Below are positions 26,931-35,980 of a DNA stretch of 64,000 nucleotides, one piece after another. This stretch comes from Saccharicrinis sp963677345. Lineage in GTDB: Bacteria; Bacteroidota; Bacteroidia; Bacteroidales; Marinilabiliaceae. The notes under the pieces were generated by a model that worked only from the letters and a program-made list of their open reading frames with translations, was not told the origin of the DNA and made no database searches. Each line of letters begins with the position of its first letter. Positions within the stretch are counted from its first letter, which is position 1. The position numbers and the translations under genes are program-made. The stretch spans positions 62,001-126,000 of the forward strand of contig CAXXLC010000014.1 in the NCBI GenBank assembly GCA_963677345.2, written 5' to 3'.

Positions 26931-28964
26931 ATGAAGATAAAACTTATTGTGGCATTGTTGCTATCATTACTAACAATTCATGATAGTGAAGCCCAGTTGC
27001 CTAAACCTAATGATTTGCAGATGAGTTGGCAGAGGATGGAAACCATTGCTTTTATTCATTTTAGTATTAATACTTTCACTGATATGGAGTGGGGTTATGG
27101 TAACGAGTCACCTGAATTGTTTAACCCCTCTAGTTTAGATTGTCGCCAATGGGTTAAGATTTGTAAAGATGCAGGTATGCAAGGCATTATATTAACAACT
27201 AAACATCATGATGGATTTTGTCTTTGGCCTTCGGCTTATACAGAACATAGTGTGAAAAACTCGCCTTGGAAAAACGGACAGGGTGATGTGGTTCGTGAAT
27301 TTGCCGATGCCTGCAACGAATTTGGGATGAAAATGGGACTTTATCTTTCTCCCTGGGATTGCAATCACCCAGATTACGGTAAACCGCAATATAATCAATA
27401 TTTCAAAAATCAGTTAACTGAGTTATTATCCAATTATGGAGATTTATTTGAAATTTGGTTCGATGGAGCCAATGGTGGTCGTGGGTATTATGGAACAGAT
27501 TCATTGCATAACAGAAGTATAACAGAAGATTATTACGACTGGAAGGGCTTTGTTGACCTTGTTCATAAATTGCAACCCAACTGTATTGTACACGGTGGTG
27601 GGCTTCCTGATATTCGCTGGGTAGGAAATGAGGAAGGTCATGCTGGTAAAACTCATTGGAGCAGCTTGTTGCCAAAGGATCAATTCAGCAAAGAAAAGAG
27701 CCGTCCGGCACACTTAAACGAAGGTCATATAAATGGTACATATTGGTTACCTTCTGAGACTGATGTGTCTGTCCGTCCAGGCTGGTACTACCATGCTTCA
27801 GAAGACCATCAGGTGAAATCACTTCCTCGTTTAATGGATATTTATTACGAAAGTGTTGGCAGAAATAGTTTATTATTGCTTAATCTAAGTCCTGATAAAA
27901 GAGGTTTGATTCACACCACTGATTCGTTGAGATTGTTGGAATGGAGGCGTCAACTAGATCAGGATTTTAGTGAGAATTTGATTACACCAGCTTGTCGCTT
28001 TGTGTCCAATGAGAAAAAGCATATGAAAAAAGCTTTTGATGAAGATTATTCTTCCTACTGGCAGGCTTTACAACCAGGCTGTTTTTTAGAAATAGACTTT
28101 AAAAAAGTGGTTACCTTTAACCGTCTTCTTTTACAGGAATATATTCCGGAAGGCCAACATGTAAAAGCATTTCAGGTTGAGTATTGGGAAGATGGAGGAT
28201 GGAAAGAATTTGCCAGGGAAACTACTATTGGTTATAAGCGTATCTTACGATTTTCTCCTGTCACAAGTTCTAAACTTCGCATAACCTTCAATGAAATGTT
28301 AGCACCGGTGATGATCACTAAAATAGCTGCCTATAATGCACCTCTATTACTATCAGAACCTATCATTCGACGCAATCAGAAAGGTCTTGTGAGTATTCTT
28401 TCACCGGAAAAGCATGGTGATGTATATTATACAACGGATGGAACAACTCCCACTGCTGAATCTAATCATTATGTAAATCCTTTTTTATATGATGGGAAAG
28501 TAACTGTAAAGGCTGTGGTATACAGCGGAGATAATCATGGTGAGGTTGGTATGCAATATTTTGGAATATCCAAATCAAAGTGGAGTATTGTTGGATCCGA
28601 CTCTTCAAATCTTCCATTATTTGATGGTAACCCCAATAGCAGTTGGGTAAGTTCTAAAAATCAACCATTAGTGATTATTGATTTTGGTGAAGAGATTTCG
28701 TTTAATGAATTAACTTATTTACCTGATCAGGCACGTTGGGCGCGTGGTATTGCCAGTGCTTACAAAATATTACTTAGTGATGATGGTCAAATTTGGGAGG
28801 TTGTTTCTAATGGCGACTTTTCGAATATTCGTAATAATCCGATTACACAAACAATTGAGTTTCGGAAAACAGTAAAAGCTCGTTTTCTTAAATTTGAAGC
28901 TACCTCTTTGGTTGATAATCAGAATGTTCTAGGAGTTGCGGAAATTAATGTTGTTACTCAATAA
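26931..28964 (+). CDS. GH29 alpha-L-fucosidase with F5/8 and CHB_HEX domains (second copy)
   Basis: The protein has 677 residues from ATG 26931. The signal peptide KLIVALLLSLLTIHDSEAQ begins exactly there, so the longer open frame back to 26826 is leader RNA rather than protein. The barrel has TKHHDGFCLW and nucleophile candidate D178 in IWFDGANGGRG. The order barrel, discoidin, CHB_HEX-like (YYTTDGTTPTAES), discoidin is the same as in the fucosidase at 21093. It is not a lipoprotein, so it may be periplasmic while the paralogue is membrane-anchored. It is the only hydrolase here preceded by the conserved RNA leader. Confidence 0.9.
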   Translation: MKIKLIVALLLSLLTIHDSEAQLPKPNDLQMSWQRMETIAFIHFSINTFTDMEWGYGNESPELFNPSSLDCRQWVKICKDAGMQGIILTTKHHDGFCLWPSAYTEHSVKNSPWKNGQGDVVREFADACNEFGMKMGLYLSPWDCNHPDYGKPQYNQYFKNQLTELLSNYGDLFEIWFDGANGGRGYYGTDSLHNRSITEDYYDWKGFVDLVHKLQPNCIVHGGGLPDIRWVGNEEGHAGKTHWSSLLPKDQFSKEKSRPAHLNEGHINGTYWLPSETDVSVRPGWYYHASEDHQVKSLPRLMDIYYESVGRNSLLLLNLSPDKRGLIHTTDSLRLLEWRRQLDQDFSENLITPACRFVSNEKKHMKKAFDEDYSSYWQALQPGCFLEIDFKKVVTFNRLLLQEYIPEGQHVKAFQVEYWEDGGWKEFARETTIGYKRILRFSPVTSSKLRITFNEMLAPVMITKIAAYNAPLLLSEPIIRRNQKGLVSILSPEKHGDVYYTTDGTTPTAESNHYVNPFLYDGKVTVKAVVYSGDNHGEVGMQYFGISKSKWSIVGSDSSNLPLFDGNPNSSWVSSKNQPLVIIDFGEEISFNELTYLPDQARWARGIASAYKILLSDDGQIWEVVSNGDFSNIRNNPITQTIEFRKTVKARFLKFEATSLVDNQNVLGVAEINVVTQ

Positions 28965-29297
28965 CATAGTAATATTGACAAGCTGTTAAGAAATGGAATT
29001 GTTTTCTATATAATGCCAACATTGATAATAAAAGCAGGCTATCTTATCAGAATTCTTTTAAAGGCAGAGTAATTTTCCATATCTGTGAAATAGTATGATG
29101 AGCTTCATTTACGTTTTTCAGTTTGATGAAAGAGGATGGGGTGCCAAAGTTCAGAGTGATAAAGGATCTCCATCAATAGATATTGAAGTCAATTATTAAC
29201 AACACTAATAGTATTAGGAATTTGAATTAAATTATAAAATATTGATGTTTCATTCTTTATGGATCTTTTTATTTATCTAAATATAAGGTTGTTGTTT
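28965..29297. other. Intergenic region with a possible gene remnant
   Basis: This 333-base gap separates GH29 from GH110. A short frame at 29095-29199 encodes MMSFIYVFQFDERGW and ends in SPSIDIEVNY. It reads like the last strands of a secreted enzyme domain, but a stop lies just upstream and no start context is evident. I interpret it as a possible decayed 3' end left by a gene replacement, with low certainty. No promoter or terminator stands out. Confidence 0.3.
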
Positions 29298-31148
29298 ATG
29301 AAAAATAAAACTTCGCATTTTCTGACTTTGATAGTTTTACAAGTATTAACTACGGTTAATAATTTGTCAGCTCAAGACACATTATCTGTTGCTGATGTAG
29401 GACTTTTACCAGATACGCGTAAAAATGCCACTCCTTTTGTTAATAAAGCAATGGCAATGATGGAAGGGAAGAATAATATGGTATTGTATTTCCCTCAAGG
29501 ACGTTACGATTTTTGGCCACATCATTGTATCGAGAAAGAGTATTTTGAATCGAACACCTACGATATTAATCCCAAGCGACTGGCGATTTTGCTGGAAGGT
29601 ATGACCAATGTAACACTTGATGGAAACGGCTCTGAGTTTATCTTTCATGATAGGATGCAACCGGTTACGGTGGATAATTCAGCAAATATTAGCCTGAAAA
29701 ACTTCAGCGTTGATTGGGATATCCCGTTAACGGCGCAGGGTGAAGTTGTTTTGTCCGATAATGAAGGATTTAACATTCGTATTAATACGCATGAATCTCC
29801 TTATATTATTGAAAATGATAAGTTGGTTTTTGTCGGGGAAGGATGGAAATCAGCCTTGCATGAAATCATGGAATTTCAGCCCGATACTCGTTTTGTAGAG
29901 CCCTACACCGGAGATGAGCAAGCCTTGGGCTATGGCTGGCAAAATTATAAAGCCAAAGAAATAGAACCTGGGGTGGTGAAAATTTACCGCGAAGGTGGTT
30001 TTGCGCGTCACCCCAAAGTTGGTAATTGGCTGGTGTTGCGTCACAGCATGCGCGACCATGCCGGTATGTTTCTGGCTCATAGTAAAGATATTTCTATCGA
30101 AGGCGTTCGTATTTATCACACAGCCGGGTTGGGTGTATTATCGCAGTATAGCGAAAATATCTCTTTCAAGGATGTCAAAGTGGTTCCCAATAAAGCGAAA
30201 GGGCGCTTTTTAAGCGGGCACGATGATGGGTTTCACTTTATGGGCTGCAAGGGGCAAATTATGGTTGAAAACTGTGAGTGGGCCGGATTGATGGACGACC
30301 CGATTAATGTGCACGGAACCTGTGTGCGGATTACCGAAATTCTTGCGCCCAATAAAATAAAATGCCGCTTTATGCACGATATGAGTGCCGGAATGGTTTG
30401 GGGCCACGCTGGTGAGAGGGTTGGTTTTATCGAAAACAAAAGTATGCGCACAGTTGGTTATGGCGTCATTGAAACCTTCAAAGCATTGAATAAGGAGGAG
30501 TTTGTGGTTGAGTTAACTACTCAACTACCAGAAGAAATTAAAGCAGGCGCCGCTCTTGAAAACCTCACCTGGACACCTGATGTGGAAATTCGCGATAGCA
30601 AGTTTGGTAGCTGTCGGGCACGCGGGTTGTTGATTTCAACTCCAGGTAAAGTGGTTGTTGAAAATAATATTTTCGAGTCGAGCGGTTCGGCCATCCTCAT
30701 TGCCGGCGATGCCAATTATTGGTATGAGTCAGGAGCTGTAAGGAATGTAACAATTCGAAATAACACCTTCGAATATCCGTGTATGTCATCGATGTATCAA
30801 TTTTGTGAAGCCATTATCAGCATCCTGCCTGAGATTCCGGAACCACAGTCCAAATATCCTTTTCATCGAAACATCACCATTGAGAATAATACGTTCCATC
30901 CGTTTGACTATCCCATCTTGTATGCCAAATCAGTGGATGGTTTGAAGTTTACGAATAATAAACTGATTCGCAGCACAGCGATTAAGCCATTTCATAAACG
31001 GAAGGCTGGGATTACTTTGGATGTATGCAAAAATGTAACAATTAAGGGTAATGTGACTGAGGGGGATGTATTAGGTGAAAAGGTGGAGTTTTTAAATATG
31101 AAGAAGAAGGAAATTAAACTGTCTTCAAAGGAATTTTTTAAATTTTAG
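29298..31148 (+). CDS. GH110 alpha-1,3-galactosidase (blood group B type)
   Basis: The protein has 616 residues from ATG 29298, where the signal peptide (HFLTLIVLQVLTTVNNLSAQ) begins; ATG 29259 is a less likely start. The fold is a right-handed beta-helix with many repeat strands such as VTIRNNTF and ITIENNTFHPF. The segments NFSVDWDIPLTAQG and GLMDDPINVHGTC (D333-D334) are typical of GH110. This family hydrolyses terminal alpha-1,3-galactose, in some members only when fucose is also present (blood group B). I cannot tell which subtype this is. The middle of the gene is strikingly rich in G+C (34 of 60 bases at 30001-30060 and at 30361-30420), unlike its neighbours and its own ends, which suggests horizontal origin. 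Confidence 0.87.
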   Translation: MKNKTSHFLTLIVLQVLTTVNNLSAQDTLSVADVGLLPDTRKNATPFVNKAMAMMEGKNNMVLYFPQGRYDFWPHHCIEKEYFESNTYDINPKRLAILLEGMTNVTLDGNGSEFIFHDRMQPVTVDNSANISLKNFSVDWDIPLTAQGEVVLSDNEGFNIRINTHESPYIIENDKLVFVGEGWKSALHEIMEFQPDTRFVEPYTGDEQALGYGWQNYKAKEIEPGVVKIYREGGFARHPKVGNWLVLRHSMRDHAGMFLAHSKDISIEGVRIYHTAGLGVLSQYSENISFKDVKVVPNKAKGRFLSGHDDGFHFMGCKGQIMVENCEWAGLMDDPINVHGTCVRITEILAPNKIKCRFMHDMSAGMVWGHAGERVGFIENKSMRTVGYGVIETFKALNKEEFVVELTTQLPEEIKAGAALENLTWTPDVEIRDSKFGSCRARGLLISTPGKVVVENNIFESSGSAILIAGDANYWYESGAVRNVTIRNNTFEYPCMSSMYQFCEAIISILPEIPEPQSKYPFHRNITIENNTFHPFDYPILYAKSVDGLKFTNNKLIRSTAIKPFHKRKAGITLDVCKNVTIKGNVTEGDVLGEKVEFLNMKKKEIKLSSKEFFKF

Positions 31149-31265
31149 TTTTTTGAACTTTTTAAAATCAAATTACTGGGAATATGGAATAGACCTTATT
31201 ATTTGGTTAAATATTGTGTTGATAAATGATATAATAATTATTAATAACAAAACAAATACAAATTG

Positions 31266-32939
31266 ATGAAACAACTAAGTATGCTCTTTGTTGCCTTTTT
31301 AATAATACTGGCAACCGGATGTGAGCAAAAAAGCAATGAGTATAATCTGGTGCCTTATCCTCAGCAACTCAAGGGGATGAGCGGTAGTTTTAAAATTACT
31401 AAGTCTACAAAGGTATGTTACAAGGGTAGCAAAAATAGTCAATTTGTTGCACAAGAATTTGCAAGTTTTATTGAGCCTGCTACAGGACTTCAACTACAAG
31501 TTGAGCAAACAGAAAGTAGTGATATTGTTAATAACACGATCTGTTTTTTTGAGGATACCAATCTGGGAGGTGTTGAAGGAAGTTATCAATTATTAGTAAC
31601 AGACAAAGGTGTTTTGGTGAAATCCAATAGTCCTGTTGGTTTGTTTTATGGCTTTCAAACCATTCGTCAATTGATGCCTGTAGAAATAGAATCAAAAGAG
31701 CCGTTAAAAAATATTGATTGGACGGTTGCATCAGTAGAAATTAAAGATGCTCCTCATTTTTCATATCGTGGATTACACCTGGATGTGGGGCGTCACTTTT
31801 TCCCTGTTGATTTCATAAAAAAGTATATTGATTTATTGGCCTTACATAAGATGAATGTTTTTCACTGGCATCTTACCGAGGATCAGGGCTGGCGTTTAGA
31901 AATAAAAAAGTACCCTAAACTGGCAGAGGTTGCAGCTTTTCGTGATGAAACTTTAGTTGGTCATTTAAGTACTGAACCTCGCAAATATGATGGTAAACGT
32001 TATGGCGGATTTTATACCCAGGAACAGGCCAAAGAAATTGTGAAATATGCGGCTGATCGTTTTATTACTGTCATTCCGGAAATAGAATTACCTGGCCATG
32101 CGCAAGCAGCCTTGACTGCCTATCCAGAGTTAGGATGTACTGGAGGTCCTTATGAAGTGGCTAAGGAATGGGGCGTTTTTGAAGATGTGTATTGTGCTGG
32201 AAATGAGAAGGTGTTTGGGTTTTTAGAAGATGTGCTCAGCGAAGTAATGGATATTTTCCCTTCTCATTATATCCATATTGGAGGCGATGAATGTCCGAAA
32301 GCAAGTTGGGAGAAGTGTCCTAAATGTAAAAAGCGCATGAAAGAAGAAGGTTGCAAAGATGCACATGAGTTACAGAGTTATTTTATTCACCGTATTGAAA
32401 AATTCCTGAATGCTCGTGGACGTGATATCATAGGATGGGATGAAATTTTAGAAGGGGGATTGGCTCCTAATGCAACTGTAATGTCGTGGAGAGGTATTAA
32501 AGGAGGCGAAGAAGCTGCAAAGCTAGGGCATAATGTAATTATGACTCCCAATACTCATTTTTATCTTGATTATTATCAAAACAAGGCTGAAGAAGAACCA
32601 TTAGCTATTGGAGGTTACCTGCCATTAAGTAAAGTGTATTCGTATAATCCTTTAGCAGGAGAATTGACCCCGGAAGAAGCAAAACATATTATTGGTGTAC
32701 AAGGAAACGTTTGGACCGAGTATATGAACCAAAGTAGTTATGTCGAATATATGGCTTATCCTAGAGCTTGTGCTATTGCAGAAGTAGGTTGGCTTGATTT
32801 TGAGAAACGTAACTTCGATGATTTTGCAAAAAGACTGCAAGGACACTTTAAACGTTTTGATGCAATGGGAGTAAATTATTTTAATAAAATAATTATGCCA
32901 GAAACTGAGCCCGCAAAGGATGAACTAAAAAATTTTTAA
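31266..32939 (+). CDS. GH20 beta-N-acetylhexosaminidase lipoprotein
   Basis: The protein has 557 residues from ATG 31266 (TTG 31263 precedes it). The lipobox is LATGC. The GH20b domain lies before about 160, and the barrel has RGLHLDVGRHFF and FHWHLTEDQGWR. The catalytic Asp-Glu pair is in HIGGDECPKASWEKC (about residues 341-342). It ends shortly after the barrel, without the discoidin and CHB_HEX domains of the other GH20. The pair of GH20 enzymes probably divides work by linkage or position. The next sulfatase starts 4 bases after the stop. Confidence 0.92.
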   Translation: MKQLSMLFVAFLIILATGCEQKSNEYNLVPYPQQLKGMSGSFKITKSTKVCYKGSKNSQFVAQEFASFIEPATGLQLQVEQTESSDIVNNTICFFEDTNLGGVEGSYQLLVTDKGVLVKSNSPVGLFYGFQTIRQLMPVEIESKEPLKNIDWTVASVEIKDAPHFSYRGLHLDVGRHFFPVDFIKKYIDLLALHKMNVFHWHLTEDQGWRLEIKKYPKLAEVAAFRDETLVGHLSTEPRKYDGKRYGGFYTQEQAKEIVKYAADRFITVIPEIELPGHAQAALTAYPELGCTGGPYEVAKEWGVFEDVYCAGNEKVFGFLEDVLSEVMDIFPSHYIHIGGDECPKASWEKCPKCKKRMKEEGCKDAHELQSYFIHRIEKFLNARGRDIIGWDEILEGGLAPNATVMSWRGIKGGEEAAKLGHNVIMTPNTHFYLDYYQNKAEEEPLAIGGYLPLSKVYSYNPLAGELTPEEAKHIIGVQGNVWTEYMNQSSYVEYMAYPRACAIAEVGWLDFEKRNFDDFAKRLQGHFKRFDAMGVNYFNKIIMPETEPAKDELKNF

Positions 32940-32943
32940 ACAG

Positions 32944-34374
32944 ATGAATCAGATAATAAATTATTTACTTAATATATTTTGTGTCGGAGTGCTTTTAGCT
33001 GGGACAACATCCTGTTCAAAGCAGGAAAAAACTCAAAAACCTAATATTATATATATACTGGCTGATGATCTGGGTTACGGTGACTTGAGTTGTTACGGAC
33101 AAACAAAATTTTCCACACCAAATATTGATAAACTGGCAGATAGTGGGATGCTTTTTACTCAGCATTATTCAGGTAGTACAGTTTGTGCTCCTTCGCGATC
33201 GTCACTAATGACAGGGCAACACACAGGTCATACTTTTATCAGGGGAAACAAAGAAATAAGCCCCGAGGGCCAGCAACCCTTAAGTAAAGATGTATTTACT
33301 ATAGCTGAAATGTTAAAAGAAAATGGCTATGCTACCGGGGCCTTTGGTAAGTGGGGATTGGGGTATCCTGGTTCCGAAGGAGATCCTAATTATCAGGGAT
33401 TTGATACATTTTTTGGTTATAATTGTCAACGTTTGGGTCATAATTATTACCCATATTTTTTGCGTGATAATCAGGATAGCTTGGTTTTAAAGGCCAATGC
33501 TGGTAAAGGAACAGGAATTTATGCTCCTCAGTTAATTCATGAAAAAACGCTTGAATTTATCGAACAGCATCGAAATGAACCATTTTTCTGTTATGTGCCA
33601 TCTATTATACCACATGCTGAATTATTAGTTCCTGAAAAGTATATGGCAATGTATCGAGGTAAATTTGATCCGGAATATTGTTATCATGGGGTGGATGACG
33701 GACCTGGTTTTCGTTGCGGAGCTTATGGCTCTCAACCTGAAGTGCATGCTGCATTTGCCGCAATGGTGCATTTATTAGATGAGCAGGTTGGCGAAATTAT
33801 TGAAAAAGTTGATGAATTAGGATTAACTGATAATACAATTATCATTTTTACTTCTGATAATGGTCCTCATAAAGAAGGAGGGGCACAACCCGATTATTTT
33901 AAAAGTAACGGACCATTTCGTGGTTATAAACGAGATTTGTATGAGGGAGGAATTCGAGTGCCTTTTATTGCTAGCTGGCCGGGAACTATCCCCAAAGGTG
34001 CAACATCTGATTTAATATCTGCTTTTTGGGATATGATGCCAACATTTGCCGATATTGCCGGGCAAAAAGAACCTATTGATATTGATGGTATTTCAATATT
34101 GCCTACTTTAACAGGTGAAGGAGAGCAAAAACTTCACGAATTTTTATATTGGGAATTTCCTGTCTTAGGCGGTCGTAAAGCGATAAGGATGGGTAAATGG
34201 AAAGCTGTGCAGTATGGGGTAAGTAACAATCCAGATGCCCCGATAGAATTGTATAATTTAGAAATTGATCCTGCAGAAAGTCATAACCTGGCTGATGAAC
34301 ACCCGGATATTATTAATCAAGTAAAAAAAATATTTAGTTCATGTAGGGTCGAATCTGATATTTTTAAGTTATGA
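32944..34374 (+). CDS. S1-family sulfatase lipoprotein, possibly galactose-3-O-sulfatase (S1_20-like)
   Basis: The protein has 476 residues with a lipobox TTSC (Cys 24), first metal-site strand PNIIYILADDLGYGD and maturation motif C81-A-P-S-R85. The C-terminal part keeps FTSDNGPH and GGIRVPFIASWPG. The region GHTFIRGNKE with GYNCQRLGHNYYP is one I associate with S1_20 enzymes, which include mucin galactose-3-O-sulfatases. The substrate is tentative and rests on motif recognition only. It could remove a capping sulfate before the GH2 galactosidases act. Confidence 0.83.
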   Translation: MNQIINYLLNIFCVGVLLAGTTSCSKQEKTQKPNIIYILADDLGYGDLSCYGQTKFSTPNIDKLADSGMLFTQHYSGSTVCAPSRSSLMTGQHTGHTFIRGNKEISPEGQQPLSKDVFTIAEMLKENGYATGAFGKWGLGYPGSEGDPNYQGFDTFFGYNCQRLGHNYYPYFLRDNQDSLVLKANAGKGTGIYAPQLIHEKTLEFIEQHRNEPFFCYVPSIIPHAELLVPEKYMAMYRGKFDPEYCYHGVDDGPGFRCGAYGSQPEVHAAFAAMVHLLDEQVGEIIEKVDELGLTDNTIIIFTSDNGPHKEGGAQPDYFKSNGPFRGYKRDLYEGGIRVPFIASWPGTIPKGATSDLISAFWDMMPTFADIAGQKEPIDIDGISILPTLTGEGEQKLHEFLYWEFPVLGGRKAIRMGKWKAVQYGVSNNPDAPIELYNLEIDPAESHNLADEHPDIINQVKKIFSSCRVESDIFKL

Positions 34375-34433
34375 TTTTTTTGTATTGGGTAATATTAATA
34401 AATTATCTAAAACAGTAAATAAAAAGATAAAAG

Positions 34434-35939
34434 ATGAGGTTTTTATTGAGTATGGTTATTTTGTTGATTTGTTTTGCATCTTGTTCGCAAAAGAGTCAAC
34501 AAAAACCCAATATTGTAATTATTTATACCGATGATTTGGGGATAGGAGATGTTAGCTGCTATCAATCTGGTAGAATTCATACACCGGCTATTGATAAAAT
34601 GGCCAGCGAAGGAATTCGCTTTACCAATGGTTATGCAACATCTGCAACATGTACTCCTAGTCGATATAGTTTGTTAACTGGAGAGTATCCCTGGCGTAAT
34701 AAACGGGCAGCTGTTCTTTCGGGTAATGCTGCTTTATTAATAGATCCAGAATCTCCAACATTACCCAAGCTTTTAAAACAACAAGGTTACACAACAGGGG
34801 TTGTGGGTAAATGGCATTTGGGCTTAGGAGATGGAAATATTGATTGGAATCAATCTATTGTTCAGGGAGCAAATTCTGTTGGTTTCGACTATTCTTATAT
34901 AATGGCAGCTACTAATGATCGTGTTCCAACAGTTTATGTTGAGGATGGAAATGTTGTTAATCTTGATAAAGATGATCCAATAAAAGTTAGTTATAATAAA
35001 AATTTTAAAGGTGAACCTACAGGTAAAGATAATTCTGAATTATTGAAAATGCTTCCAAGTCATGGACATGATATGAGTATTAATAATGGTATTTCGCGCA
35101 TTGGATATATGACTGGAGGTCAATCAGCATTATGGATTGATGAAGATATGGCTGATACCTTTCTTGCTAAAGCAAAGCTGTTTGTTAAGCATAATCAAAA
35201 TGAACCTTTTTTCTTATTTTATGCCTTGCATCAGCCACATGTACCACGTGTGCCAAATCAACGTTTTGAAGGTAAGTCTGGTATGGGAGCTAGAGGAGAT
35301 GCTATTCTTGAGGCTGATTGGTGCGTTAGCGAGCTTTTAAATACGCTCGATAATCTCGGTTTATCAGAAAATACCTTGGTGATTTTTTCAAGTGATAATG
35401 GTCCTGTTCTGGATGATGGTTATCAGGATGAAGCAGCTGAATTATTGGGGGAGCATACTCCTTGGGGAAATCTTAGAGGAGGTAAATATAGCTTATATGA
35501 TGCAGGTACACATATTCCGTTTATTGTTCGCTGGAAAGGACATATTCAGCCAAAGGTTTCTGATGCTTTAATATCTCAGGTTGATATTTATGGTTCATTA
35601 GCACAATTACTGCAGGTAGATAATAAGCGACCAGATAGTCAAATGTTATTGCCTGTTCTTACCGGTAATTCAAAGAAAGGAAGGAAACAATATATTTCAG
35701 AAGGCTTACAAGGACGTTTAGCTTTTCATGAAGATCAGTGGGTACTTATCCCCCCTTATAAAGGTAGTAAAAAAGTGCCTTGGGGTGTTGATATGGAAAC
35801 CGGGTTTTCATCCACTATGCAACTTTATAATTTAAAGGATGATCCTGGTCAAAAACATAATTTGGCAGAAGATAGACCAGAACAAGTGACAAAAATGATA
35901 AAGCATTTTGAGGCTATAAAAAATGCTACAAGTCATTAA
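34434..35939 (+). CDS. S1-family sulfatase lipoprotein, possibly Gal/GalNAc-6-O-sulfatase (S1_15-like)
   Basis: The protein has 501 residues with a lipobox FASC (Cys 17), PNIVIIYTDDLGIGD and maturation motif C73-T-P-S-R77. The segment GFDYSYIMAATNDRVPTVY together with EYPWRNKRAAVL resembles GALNS-like subfamily S1_15 (GalNAc- or Gal-6-O-sulfatase). That assignment is from memory of motifs and should be checked. It is the fourth sulfatase of the PUL, and all four differ in subfamily features. A 41-base gap leads to GH109. Confidence 0.83.
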   Translation: MRFLLSMVILLICFASCSQKSQQKPNIVIIYTDDLGIGDVSCYQSGRIHTPAIDKMASEGIRFTNGYATSATCTPSRYSLLTGEYPWRNKRAAVLSGNAALLIDPESPTLPKLLKQQGYTTGVVGKWHLGLGDGNIDWNQSIVQGANSVGFDYSYIMAATNDRVPTVYVEDGNVVNLDKDDPIKVSYNKNFKGEPTGKDNSELLKMLPSHGHDMSINNGISRIGYMTGGQSALWIDEDMADTFLAKAKLFVKHNQNEPFFLFYALHQPHVPRVPNQRFEGKSGMGARGDAILEADWCVSELLNTLDNLGLSENTLVIFSSDNGPVLDDGYQDEAAELLGEHTPWGNLRGGKYSLYDAGTHIPFIVRWKGHIQPKVSDALISQVDIYGSLAQLLQVDNKRPDSQMLLPVLTGNSKKGRKQYISEGLQGRLAFHEDQWVLIPPYKGSKKVPWGVDMETGFSSTMQLYNLKDDPGQKHNLAEDRPEQVTKMIKHFEAIKNATSH

Positions 35940-35980
35940 GTATATGAAAATAGTTTACAAAAAACATAATCCTTAAAATA

